Source: Saprospiraceae bacterium
GTDB taxonomy: Bacteria; Bacteroidota; Bacteroidia; Chitinophagales; Saprospiraceae
Length of the DNA: 64,000 nucleotides
Direction of reading: 5' to 3'
NCBI GenBank assembly: GCA_958295895.1
Contig: CATQHI010000001.1
Location: 1 to 64,000 of the forward strand
In this document: positions 15,997 to 24,437 of the stretch, piece after piece
Numbering within the stretch: the stretch's first letter is position 1
How the letters are laid out: each line of letters begins with the position of its first letter
Position numbers and translations under genes: made by a program
The notes under the pieces: model-generated
Seen by the model: the letters and a program-made list of their open reading frames with translations, nothing else
The model's database searches: none
What the model was told of the DNA's origin: nothing

Positions 15997-18587
15997 TCGA
16001 GCAACTCCTCTCCCCCCAACTGGTCGCAGCGCTCGGCTGGACCCTGCTCCACACCCTCTGGCAGGGTGCCCTGTTCGCCCTCCTGCTCGGCGTTGTGCTC
16101 ATCCTCCTCCGACGGTACAGCGCGCAGGCCCGTTACCTAGTGGCGGTGGGCGTGCTGGGCGCCTTTTGCCTGACGGCGGGGCTGACCTTCTACGCGCAGT
16201 ATGAGGCCCCATCCACGTTCAGTACTCCGGAGTCTGCCCCAACTGTACGTCTCACCGATGGGGATGCACCCGCCGATCAGAATGGGCCCCGGCGGTCGGC
16301 GCGGGTCACCACCTCCCCGGCCGGGAGCTCCGGCGGTACTTCCTCCATCGTTCAACAGGGTAAGGTCTACTTCGTCCGCCACCTCCCGCTACTGGTTACC
16401 CTCTGGCTGATGGGGGTTCTGGTGCTGCAGCTGCGCCTCCTCGGTCAGTTAGCCTACCTGCAACGGATTAAATCCTTCGGGACGGAACGCTTTCCGGATC
16501 ACTGGATGGCAGCATTAGCCGATCTACCACACCGTCTGAACGTGAGTCGGCCCGTCCGCTACCTAACGAGTAGCCGCATTCAGAGCCCCTTGACAACCGG
16601 ATGGCTACGGCCGGTAATTATGCTTCCAAGCAAAATGCGGACTTCCCTAGAGGATTCGCAACTGCTGGCCATCGTCGCGCACGAGCTCGCCCACATTCGG
16701 CGGAATGACTTTGCCGTCAACGTGCTTCAGACGCTGCTGACCACCTTTTTCTTCTATCACCCGGGCGTTTGGTGGATCTCGGCCCGCATCCAGGAAGAGC
16801 GGGAACACAGCTGTGATGACCTGGCCGTAGCCGCGACCGGAAAGAAGGTAGATTATGCACGTACGCTGGTGCACCTGCAAGAGCAGGAACTTGCCGCGCC
16901 CCGCCACAGTATGGCGGTTGGCGGCGACGGATTTTCCGGACGCATCAAGCGAATCCTCGGTGGTTACTTCGGGGCGGCCACCTTCGGCGAAGGGGTCGTG
17001 ACGACGCTACTCATCGGTGCCGTGCTCTCCCTTGCGATCGGAACTACCGGGCAGGCACAGGGCAGCGCAGTAGACCCTACGACCGCCGTTGCGGTAGTCG
17101 ATAGGTCGGACGATCGTGCCAATGATGAAGATTTCGAGTTGTTAATACGCGCCATCCGTGCAGGGGATCTCGAATTAGTAACGCAGCGTCTGGAGAGGGT
17201 GAGTAATCTAAACCGCACCGATGACAACGATCTTACCCCGCTAATGGCCGCGGCGGCGGGGAACCATGCCGTAATCGCTGCATTACTCATCGAGCGGAAC
17301 GCCGACGTCGACTACGTAAATGCTATAGGGCGCTCCGCCCTCATCGAAGCAGCCAGTACCGGGGCGCTGGAGGTAGCCCGTCTGCTGATCAAGACGGGGG
17401 CGGACATCAACATTAAGGGAGCAAACATCAACCCGCGGGGAGTAAGTGCCGACCTTAACGCGCTGGGAGTAGCTGCTTACGAAGGACAGTTGGAGGTGGC
17501 CCGGTTGCTGCTGTCCAGCGGTGCCGATCCCCGGGGGGTACCCGACGCATACCTTCCCCTGCATTTAGCCGCCTCAGGGGGACACGCTCCGGTAGTCCGG
17601 CTGCTCCTGGATGCCGGCGTCGATGTTGACATTCGTGACGGGTCGCGTCGTACCGCCCTTATGCACGCCGCCAGTAAGGATCAATCCCGGATCGTTCGTA
17701 TGCTGTTGGATGCGGGTGCCGATGTGGGTGCTACGGATCGCAGGGGCCGTTCCGCCATGCACTACGCCACCCATGAGGGAACGGATTACAGTATCGAGGG
17801 AGCAGACCGCAGCATCGAGGAGATGACGGCAGAGTTAAGCGATGCCGAAGTTGATCGCCTGACGCGAGAGCCGGAGCTCCTTGTTTTCCCGGCCAGCTCC
17901 GGGAAACTTTCCACGGTCAAATTGATGCTTGAACTGGGTGTCGGTATTAACCTCGCGGATGCGGAAGGGTATACGGCGCTCTCGGCGGCTTCCGTAAATG
18001 GGCAAGTAGAAATGGTACGCTACTTACTGGGGCGGGGAGCGCGGGTGCAGGGCACTTCCGGTAGCGCACTGGGTTCCGCCATGTTCATGGCCGCCCGCCA
18101 GGACCATCCCGATGTACTCCGGATACTGGCCGAAAGTGGGGGCCGGCCGGATGACGGCTACCATTTGCGGGAGCTAAGTTTTCCCGATTCCTTTATCGTG
18201 CTCCGGCACTACCACGCGGCACCCCCACTGGTGGGTGCCATCATCGAGGGCCGCTACGCTGCCCTGCACGCGCTGCTGCGCCTGGGAGCGGACGCTAACC
18301 AAACCTTTGCAAAGACTACCTACACCCTGAAGGTATATGCCACTGACCCAGACTGGTACAAGGTCAGGGAGTACAATACGGACACCCTCACCGAGCTATC
18401 GACTAACCTTTCCCACTCCGACACCTGGACGCCACTGCTTGAAGCAATTATTGCCAATAAGGTAGAGCTGGTGGCGCTACTACTGGAGAATGGAGCCACT
18501 CCCGAATACCGAACGGCCGAAGGAATGACCGCACTTCGACTAGCCGAAAAAATCGGCAATCCGGAAATGATACGGCTACTGCGGTAG
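15993..18587 (+). CDS. M56 (BlaR1-like) membrane peptidase fused to ankyrin repeats
   Basis: 864 aa. The N-terminal half is a BlaR1/MecR1-type M56 metallopeptidase: membrane helices near residues 10-35 and 40-65, another near 128-150, the zinc site IVAHELAHIRRND (HExxH, about 226) and the third ligand region EEREHSCDDLAVAATG (about 267). A further membrane helix lies at about 335-352. Instead of a penicillin-binding sensor, residues about 370-864 are ankyrin repeats (patterns such as TPLMAAAAGNHAVIAALLI, TALMHAASKDQSRIVRMLL, GADVGATDRRGRSAMHYA). In related Bacteroidota the C-terminus varies (TonB, carboxypeptidase-like or other domains); ankyrin repeats suggest sensing by protein binding. The ligand is unknown. 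Confidence 0.88.
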   Translation: MIEQLLSPQLVAALGWTLLHTLWQGALFALLLGVVLILLRRYSAQARYLVAVGVLGAFCLTAGLTFYAQYEAPSTFSTPESAPTVRLTDGDAPADQNGPRRSARVTTSPAGSSGGTSSIVQQGKVYFVRHLPLLVTLWLMGVLVLQLRLLGQLAYLQRIKSFGTERFPDHWMAALADLPHRLNVSRPVRYLTSSRIQSPLTTGWLRPVIMLPSKMRTSLEDSQLLAIVAHELAHIRRNDFAVNVLQTLLTTFFFYHPGVWWISARIQEEREHSCDDLAVAATGKKVDYARTLVHLQEQELAAPRHSMAVGGDGFSGRIKRILGGYFGAATFGEGVVTTLLIGAVLSLAIGTTGQAQGSAVDPTTAVAVVDRSDDRANDEDFELLIRAIRAGDLELVTQRLERVSNLNRTDDNDLTPLMAAAAGNHAVIAALLIERNADVDYVNAIGRSALIEAASTGALEVARLLIKTGADINIKGANINPRGVSADLNALGVAAYEGQLEVARLLLSSGADPRGVPDAYLPLHLAASGGHAPVVRLLLDAGVDVDIRDGSRRTALMHAASKDQSRIVRMLLDAGADVGATDRRGRSAMHYATHEGTDYSIEGADRSIEEMTAELSDAEVDRLTREPELLVFPASSGKLSTVKLMLELGVGINLADAEGYTALSAASVNGQVEMVRYLLGRGARVQGTSGSALGSAMFMAARQDHPDVLRILAESGGRPDDGYHLRELSFPDSFIVLRHYHAAPPLVGAIIEGRYAALHALLRLGADANQTFAKTTYTLKVYATDPDWYKVREYNTDTLTELSTNLSHSDTWTPLLEAIIANKVELVALLLENGATPEYRTAEGMTALRLAEKIGNPEMIRLLR

Positions 18588-18709
18588 AGGTGTACGAATT
18601 GCCCGGTAGCCCACGTGGTTGGCTGCTGCCGGGCGATTTAGACCACTACGCCCTCCCAACAAGCCTCCGATCTTAGATTGGAATAAACTCCCAGGATGCG
18701 AAGGTGGGG

Positions 18710-18751
18710 GACCCTCCCCAAACCCTCTACTTAACATAAGAAATACTATGG
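18710..18751. repeat. CTACTTAACATAA dispersed repeat, copy 3
   Basis: GACCCTCC, variable bases, CTACTTAACATAAG, then AAATACTATGG, in the 320-bp spacer (18588-18906) between the M56 and symporter genes. It is the best match to copy 2. The rest of this spacer shows no gene. Confidence 0.5.
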
Positions 18752-18906
18752 TTTGAAGTGCCCCAGGCAACATAGAGCCTTTTAAGAACAACGGAAAAGG
18801 CGTGCGATGCCCAGACAAATACCATGCGCGCGATGCACAGGCCCCTAATACTTCCCGTGAGGGTACCCGCCCGTGCGCGTAGCTTTATCCTTAATATCTG
18901 AGGCAC

Positions 18907-20187
18907 ATGAAGCAGCTGGCACTCCACTGGAAGATCATCATCGGTATGGTATTGGGCGTGGTCTTCGGCTTCGTCGCCAGTGCAGTGGGAGCGACGGAAT
19001 TTGTGGTGGACTGGATCAAGCCCTTCGGCATCATCTTCATCAACGCGCTGAAGCTGATCGCCATTCCGCTCATCGTCGCTTCGCTCCTCAAGGGCATCAG
19101 CGACCTGCAGGACATCTCCCAACTCTCGCGGATCGGCGGGCGTACGCTGGGCGTCTTCCTCCTGACGACCGTAACGGCGGTAACCATCGGCCTGGGCATC
19201 GTCAATCTGGTGAACCCGGGCAAGGTCGTGTTGCCGGACACGCGGGATAAGCTGCTGGCCGCCTACGCCACCGACGCCTCCCAGCGGATCGAGATCGCTA
19301 CCTCCCAGGCCGATCAGGGGCCGTTGCAATTCTTCGTAGACATGGTGCCGGACAACATCGTCGGCGCGGCCGCCTACAACGGCAACATGTTGCAGGTAAT
19401 CTTTTTCGTTGTCTTCTTCGGCATCGGCCTCATCCTGATTCCTCCCGATAAGGCGCGGCCCGTGAAGGCCTTTTTCGACGGCGTGAACGATGTCGTCCTC
19501 AAGCTGATCGACCTGCTGATGGTCACCGCTCCCTTCGCCGTATTCGCGCTGCTGGCGGCCCTGGTGGTGGAAGCGCCGAGTGCCGACCTGTTTGCGGCGC
19601 TGCTGACCTATAGCATTTGCGTGCTGCTGGGGCTGGGCATCCTCATACTGGGAGTTTACCCGCTGCTGGTCCGACTGTTCACGGGCGTCGGTTACGGGGC
19701 GTTTTTCCGCGGCATCGCACCGGCGCAGTTGCTGGCCTTCAGCACGAGTTCCAGCGCCGCTACGCTGCCCGTAACCCTCGAGCGCACTACCGGTCACCTC
19801 GGCGTAGCGGAGGAGATTGCCAGTTTCGTGTTGCCCATCGGCGCGACCGTCAATATGGACGGCACCAGCCTGCACCAGGCGGTTGCTGCCGTGTTCGTCG
19901 CCCAGGTCTTCGGCATAGAGCTCGACCTGGCAACGCAGCTGGGCATCATCGTCACCGCCAGCATGGCGTCGATCGGCGCGGCGGCCGTACCCAGTGCCGG
20001 TATCGTCATGCTGGTCATTGTCCTCGGGCAAGCGGGCATCCCCGTGGAGGGCATCGCCCTAATTTTTGCCGTGGATCGCCCCCTGGACATGTGCCGCACC
20101 ATTGCCAACGTGACGGGTGACGCCACGGTAGCAATGGTTGTCGCCAAATCGGTGGGCAAGCTGGACGTCGATTCGATTGCGGGCTAA
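18907..20187 (+). CDS. Dicarboxylate/amino acid:cation symporter (DAACS family)
   Basis: 426 aa, eight or more hydrophobic segments from residue 8 on. Family hallmarks are present: the Ser-rich re-entrant loop STSSSAATLPVTLE (about 280), the substrate/sodium motif PIGATVNMDGTSLHQAV (about 313-329), and the late GVPSAG-like helix AAVPSAGIVMLVIVL with the DRPLDMCRTIANVTGD motif (about 390-405). It should import glutamate, aspartate or C4-dicarboxylates with Na+ or H+ across the inner membrane. Residue preferences do not settle the substrate. A weak GC stem (20263-20281) follows the stop region but lacks a T tract. Confidence 0.9.
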   Translation: MKQLALHWKIIIGMVLGVVFGFVASAVGATEFVVDWIKPFGIIFINALKLIAIPLIVASLLKGISDLQDISQLSRIGGRTLGVFLLTTVTAVTIGLGIVNLVNPGKVVLPDTRDKLLAAYATDASQRIEIATSQADQGPLQFFVDMVPDNIVGAAAYNGNMLQVIFFVVFFGIGLILIPPDKARPVKAFFDGVNDVVLKLIDLLMVTAPFAVFALLAALVVEAPSADLFAALLTYSICVLLGLGILILGVYPLLVRLFTGVGYGAFFRGIAPAQLLAFSTSSSAATLPVTLERTTGHLGVAEEIASFVLPIGATVNMDGTSLHQAVAAVFVAQVFGIELDLATQLGIIVTASMASIGAAAVPSAGIVMLVIVLGQAGIPVEGIALIFAVDRPLDMCRTIANVTGDATVAMVVAKSVGKLDVDSIAG

Positions 20188-20671
20188 TGGATGCCGTGCC
20201 CGGTAGCTTACGGCGCGGCTTCTGCGGGCTCGCCCCTGCACCCGCGCTCCGCCGCCCTCCTGTCCCGCCCGTAAAGCGGGAAATTATGGCTGCACGTTGC
20301 GGCGTACGTCAACTCCCCACCGGCTGAGGTATACTCATGGGCCACACAGGAGCCTACGGCCGACGGCATCGTCATGCTCGGCAAGAGCGGGGGATACCCC
20401 CCAACGTGATCGCCTGGTCGATAGCGGACACCGCAGGGACGGACCTGTCCATTCCGGAGGTAGTGGAAGGGGAGCGGCATTCCTTCGGAAAAGCTTCACT
20501 GCCTGCGGAGGGCTTTCTACAAGGACGTGCTGTACCGGGACGATGAACTACTCATTACGAATGTCTTGGGGTTATGCTGGGCTACACCGCTTCGAGTGCT
20601 TTGGGACGCAAAGTCTATCAGCGGGCGATTATTAAACCAGGAAGAGTGGGAACGTTGCCAGCCGCAAATTC
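20188..20671. other. Spacer before the IS element, no supported gene
   Basis: Nearly 500 bp with only short broken frames; one (about 20540-20660) reads YRDDELLITNVLGLCWATPL but has no good start or match that I recognise. It may be a remnant of a gene disrupted before or by the IS630-type insertion. Confidence 0.4.
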
Positions 20672-21829
20672 TATACTCGGCGCGGTCATCTTATGTGAAA
20701 AGTGGGGAAGCACCGATCTTGGAGGTGTCAAGCCATCCAACCCATGTACTTCCCCGTGATCAGCGAAGCTGACCTTGAACAAGCAAGGTACCATCAAATC
20801 CATTCTGCCCACCACGTGATCCGCCAGCGCATGCACTATCTGATCCTGCGCGCTCAGGGCTTCGGCCCGGGGCAGTGCGCTAAGATCCTAGGCATTCACC
20901 CCAACACGGCCACCCACTGGGCCAAGTGCTACCTGGCGGAGGGCTTAGCGGGCTTGCTGCGTTATGCCCCCTGCCGTCCAGCCAGTGCGCTCATCCAGCA
21001 TCGGAGCGAGCTGTGCGCAGCCTTCACCTCCGAGCCGCCCCGCTCTATCGCCCAGGCCGCTCAAGTTATCGCGCAGCGTACCGGACTACGACGGGGGCTG
21101 ACCCAGACGCGTCGTTTTATCAAGCACACCCTGGGCATGAAGTGTCGCCGCTTCCGCTGCCTGCCCGGTGGTAAGCTCTCCTTAGCAGAACTCGCTGCCC
21201 GGCAACTCGCTTTTTTGCGCGACACCCTGCAGCCCCTCCTGGAACAATCCGCTACCGAAGCCATCGACCTGTACTTCGTGGATGCGGCCCATCCCGTGCA
21301 AGGCTTTCACACCGGCCGGGTATGGAGCCCCCAACCCTTGGCGGTTCGTACTCCGTCGGGACGTCACCGCCTCAACATCCTCGGTGCCCTGGATAGTCAC
21401 CGCCAGGAGCTCTACAGCATCACGACACCAGACTACATTCAAGCTACTACGGTGGTCGAACTGCTGAACTTACTGCGCCAGGAACGCCCCGGCCGGCCTA
21501 TCTACCTGGTATTAGACAATGCCCGCTATCAGCGCTGTACCTTGGTCCAGCAGGCTGCCCAACAACTCGACATCCAGTTGGTCTACTTACCGGCCTACTC
21601 CCCCAACCTGAACCTGATCGAGCGCTTTTGGAAGTTCCTCAAAAAGCAGGCTCTGGCCGGCTATCACTTTGCCACCAAGCAGGAGTTCGAGGAGGCGATC
21701 TACTGGTTTATCGACGAGGTCAACAACGGCGAGCATCAGGCACAACTGCGCACTTTACTCGCACCTAACTTCCAGCAGCTGCTCAAACCACCCGCAGACT
21801 TTTCACATAAGGTGGCCGCGTGAAGTATA
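20672..21829 (+). mobile_element. IS630-type insertion sequence, both ends visible
   Basis: Terminal inverted repeats can be read directly: the left end at 20672-20703 (TATACT...CTTATGTGAAAAGT) and the right end at 21798-21829 (ACTTTTCACATAAG...AGTATA). They match at about 27 of 32 positions, with an identical 14-bp inner block. Each end starts with TA, as expected for IS630/Tc1 elements that duplicate a TA target. The total is about 1.16 kb with one transposase gene, so the element looks complete and may be active. Confidence 0.85.
20744..21823 (+). CDS. IS630-family transposase
   Basis: 359 aa from ATG 20744; an in-frame GTG at 20702 would start inside the left terminal repeat and is less likely. 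An N-terminal helix-turn-helix (GFGPGQCAKILGIHPNTATHW) is followed by a linker and the DDE nuclease: first Asp in IDLYFVDAAH, second Asp in PIYLVLDNARYQ, Glu in LPAYSPNLNLIERFWKFLKK. All three catalytic residues and the family spacing are intact with no frameshift. The protein cuts and joins the element's own ends at TA sites. The stop lies 6 nt inside the right terminal TA. Confidence 0.93.
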   Translation: MYFPVISEADLEQARYHQIHSAHHVIRQRMHYLILRAQGFGPGQCAKILGIHPNTATHWAKCYLAEGLAGLLRYAPCRPASALIQHRSELCAAFTSEPPRSIAQAAQVIAQRTGLRRGLTQTRRFIKHTLGMKCRRFRCLPGGKLSLAELAARQLAFLRDTLQPLLEQSATEAIDLYFVDAAHPVQGFHTGRVWSPQPLAVRTPSGRHRLNILGALDSHRQELYSITTPDYIQATTVVELLNLLRQERPGRPIYLVLDNARYQRCTLVQQAAQQLDIQLVYLPAYSPNLNLIERFWKFLKKQALAGYHFATKQEFEEAIYWFIDEVNNGEHQAQLRTLLAPNFQQLLKPPADFSHKVAA

Positions 21830-21967
21830 ACATAAGGAAAGCTGTGGGCAAAGCGTAAGCGTCTGGTTTTTAAAGTTTACGGAATTCTTTTGCAAAGATC
21901 TTGAATAGCGGTGATAAAAGTTGGGGATGCAGTGTAAAAAGAGCCGGTAAAATCAGCGCGGTTTCCA

Positions 21968-22150
21968 CTACCAGATCCCAAACTCTGCCCACAGTGGATG
22001 ATAATCCGATAACACGAACGAGAACTGCTGCTTAATCATGCGTGACTCGTCCCATAGTGGAGTTACAAAGTCGTAGTTACCGCCGCCCAGAAACTTCGGC
22101 TTACCTACAAGCTCAGGAGTTACACTGTAAGGGGACCCAGTTACAGCATT
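21968..22150 (-). pseudogene. 3' fragment of an endonuclease/exonuclease/phosphatase-family gene
   Basis: The minus-strand frame ends with FSFVLSDYHPLWAEFGIW before the stop. SDYHPLWAEF matches the terminal SDHxPLxAxF motif of the EEP (DNase I-like) superfamily, whose His is catalytic. Only about 60 residues are recognisable; further upstream the frame runs into unrelated sequence, so the gene is truncated. Confidence 0.5.
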
Positions 22151-22251
22151 TCTCGCGTGAGCTTGCGGCGGAAACCTACCCCCTGGCCGCCGGTCAGGCG
22201 CAGAAACGGCTCCCCCACGGCGCGAAGTTAGACACGAAGATCCTCCCGGAA

Positions 22252-22501
22252 AGGTGGTCGGCGACATCGATCTGCACATGTAGGGCATGATCGCCCAGGA
22301 GTGGCGGATCAAGTTCCCGCAGCGCGACGCCCGCAAGAACATGAGGGACTACGCCACGGCCGAGGAACTCAAGGTAATTTCGGCCCTTCAGGTGCTAAGT
22401 CACTACAAGAGGATTAGTACACCTCGAAAGAACTGCTAGAGCGGCTCACTAACAAGATACCCGAACTGATGGAGCGGTTCTGTCGCACGGAAAAGCAGTA
22501 G
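22252..22501 (+). pseudogene. Frameshifted gene fragment, possibly KilA-N-like
   Basis: One frame reads IAQEWRIKFPQRDARKNMRD and YATAEELKVISALQVL but is interrupted by a stop at 22280. After about 22425 the reading shifts to another frame (SKELLERLTNKIPELMERF) ending at 22501. The pattern resembles the C-terminal part of KilA-N-domain proteins, but I am not sure of the family. It is certainly not an intact gene. It may be a phage or mobile-element relic next to the IS. Confidence 0.35.
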
Positions 22502-22659
22502 GCTAGACTGGCCAGGACCCGAGATGAGCATGGCTGGTAACCTGATTTCAGCGTTAGCGGATTTAGTAAGAGCGAACTACAGCACTGCGGATGCAACTAC
22601 CTACCCCTCTAACTTCCAAATCTGATATGAGGACGGTCGTATTGAACCGTACTATACTA

Positions 22660-24405
22660 CTAGTAACCCGGATTTTGTACTAGAAATCCCTCTTCGCTCG
22701 AAGCTCCGTCGATCGCTTGTTGGGGTAACGGAAACAGCCGTTTGCTAACGTCAGTATCGGTCTTTCCCGTCCAGCTTCCCTCATATTTTCCGAAGCGTAT
22801 TTGATAATTTCGCCTAAAGCCTTCCCAGTAAAGCTCGAATCCTGATTCGCGGAATAAGATGTCCAGATCAATAGCGTTTAACGCGTTTGGCGTCTGTTCC
22901 GGGCGGGCGGCTCTCGATGTTCTTAGGGTGTTAATGTCGGCTAAAGCTCCGGCGTTATCGCCCTTTCTTAGCTTTGCTTCGGCACGCATCAGATAGATCT
23001 CTCCCAGGCGAATCAGTACGATATCAACGCTACTATTGGTACAACAATTGGGGGCAGTGTGACTGAATTGATATTTCGAGAATCGATACCCGGTGTTATG
23101 CAAACTGCCTTCCGCAGTAAAATTGACTTTGAGTGTATGGTCTACGTACTTCAGGTCTGCGCCGCTGGTTCTTCTGTTGATTACCGGATATATCCTTATC
23201 CTTCCGTCATCACAAGTCAAAATATTACCACCACTATCCTTTCGGGGTCCCCAAATGATACCTCGCAGTAGTCCCCTGTCGATTTCGAATTGTTCGGCGG
23301 CTATGCAGTAGAAATGGGCTGAGTCATTCGTCGGGGTGAATCCGGTAAGATTCTGAAGTTCCTCGGATACAATTGTATTTCTTTTGAAGAACCGGGCATC
23401 GGCCGCCGCCGGATCGACATCACCGTAAGCATCTACCCACGTTTGATAAAAATCAGGCGTGGCCGCTGCCGCGTCCGTTCCCCGTGTATTAGGAAATTCC
23501 GGTCTAGGAATTTGATCGCCCGATATCGACCAGTAGGCCCACCGGCTGTGCTCGGTTTGGAGTACCCCCCTTTGATCAAGTGAAAAGATTATTTCAGAAT
23601 TCGCGTTATTATTATCATCGAATAGATCAAAGTACTCGGCAGAGAGCGAGTACGGTTGTGAAATGATATCATTGGTGTAGAGTATGACTTTATCCATATC
23701 CGACGCCGAAAAATCGGGCGTCCCGTAAGGATCACGGTATACCGCGGCGTTCAGATACAGGCGTGCTAGTAGGGCACTCACGGCATCTTTGGTAAACCTG
23801 CCGGGACCCTTGTCGTTGTTGATAACGTCCACGACTGAGAGAAGCTCGCTTTCGATGTAATCAATAGCCTCCTGTCCCCTAACGAGCACGGATAATTGGT
23901 CCGAGCTTTCCTTTTTAAAGACCAGCCCCCAGTTATCGAGCGCCAATGTATTGAGGTAGGCTTTCATAGCTGTCATTTCATAAAGGGCATCCTGGGCTTC
24001 CACGTTGCCCAGTTCAGCTTCCGCCCTCAGCCGCTCTTCCGCGATAACGGCTCTCGATATTGACAGGGTTATGAATGTCCAGGTATCCCCGACCAAGCTG
24101 TTTCCTGGTGTCATAACATGCTGGTGGACGGCAATAAACTTACCGCCATCGAACCAATCCGTACCCCCCCGATAAGGAAGGATGGCCTCGTCAGAAGCTA
24201 TTTCCTGAAGTCCGAAATTGACCGTATGCAACCATACCTGCCGTAAAAGACCGTAGACCGGAGCGATGGATCCACTAACTATTTCGGCCTGACCGGTTCC
24301 GGTAAGTGACTCATCGAGAATCTCCTCATCTAAGGAGGTGCACCCAAGAAATGTGCACAGCAGCACGACTGTCGACAATATTTTGTAAGTCATTTTAATT
24401 TTCAT
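22660..24405 (-). CDS. SusD/RagB-family outer-membrane lipoprotein
   Basis: 581 aa, reading leftwards, 32 nt downstream of its SusC partner. The N-terminus is a lipoprotein signal (VVLLCTFLGC, Cys22), so the protein is anchored at the cell surface. SusD features include a helical TPR-like scaffold (AYLNTLALDNWGLVF, AVSALLARLYLNAAVYRDPYG) and the late conserved block VLIRLGEIYLMRAEAKLRKG, then INTLRTSRAARPEQ. It should bind substrate and hand it to the SusC channel. Its neighbours suggest a phosphorylated substrate rather than a glycan; this is inferred. Translation could also start at the ATG four codons later. Confidence 0.93.
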   Translation of the reverse strand: MKIKMTYKILSTVVLLCTFLGCTSLDEEILDESLTGTGQAEIVSGSIAPVYGLLRQVWLHTVNFGLQEIASDEAILPYRGGTDWFDGGKFIAVHQHVMTPGNSLVGDTWTFITLSISRAVIAEERLRAEAELGNVEAQDALYEMTAMKAYLNTLALDNWGLVFKKESSDQLSVLVRGQEAIDYIESELLSVVDVINNDKGPGRFTKDAVSALLARLYLNAAVYRDPYGTPDFSASDMDKVILYTNDIISQPYSLSAEYFDLFDDNNNANSEIIFSLDQRGVLQTEHSRWAYWSISGDQIPRPEFPNTRGTDAAAATPDFYQTWVDAYGDVDPAAADARFFKRNTIVSEELQNLTGFTPTNDSAHFYCIAAEQFEIDRGLLRGIIWGPRKDSGGNILTCDDGRIRIYPVINRRTSGADLKYVDHTLKVNFTAEGSLHNTGYRFSKYQFSHTAPNCCTNSSVDIVLIRLGEIYLMRAEAKLRKGDNAGALADINTLRTSRAARPEQTPNALNAIDLDILFRESGFELYWEGFRRNYQIRFGKYEGSWTGKTDTDVSKRLFPLPQQAIDGASSEEGFLVQNPGY

Positions 24406-24437
24406 GTGGTTTGTCTTTTCAGATTATGTAGGTGCTG

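Noticed and set aside
18727-20031. 434-codon open frame antisense to the symporter gene
   Set aside because: It lies exactly opposite a clear DAACS gene, its product is a low-complexity Asp/Gln/His/Arg-rich sequence without any motif, and long antisense frames are expected in GC-rich genes.
20263-20281. Terminator after the symporter gene
   Set aside because: The stem is only about 6 bp with a 7-nt loop and no T tract follows.
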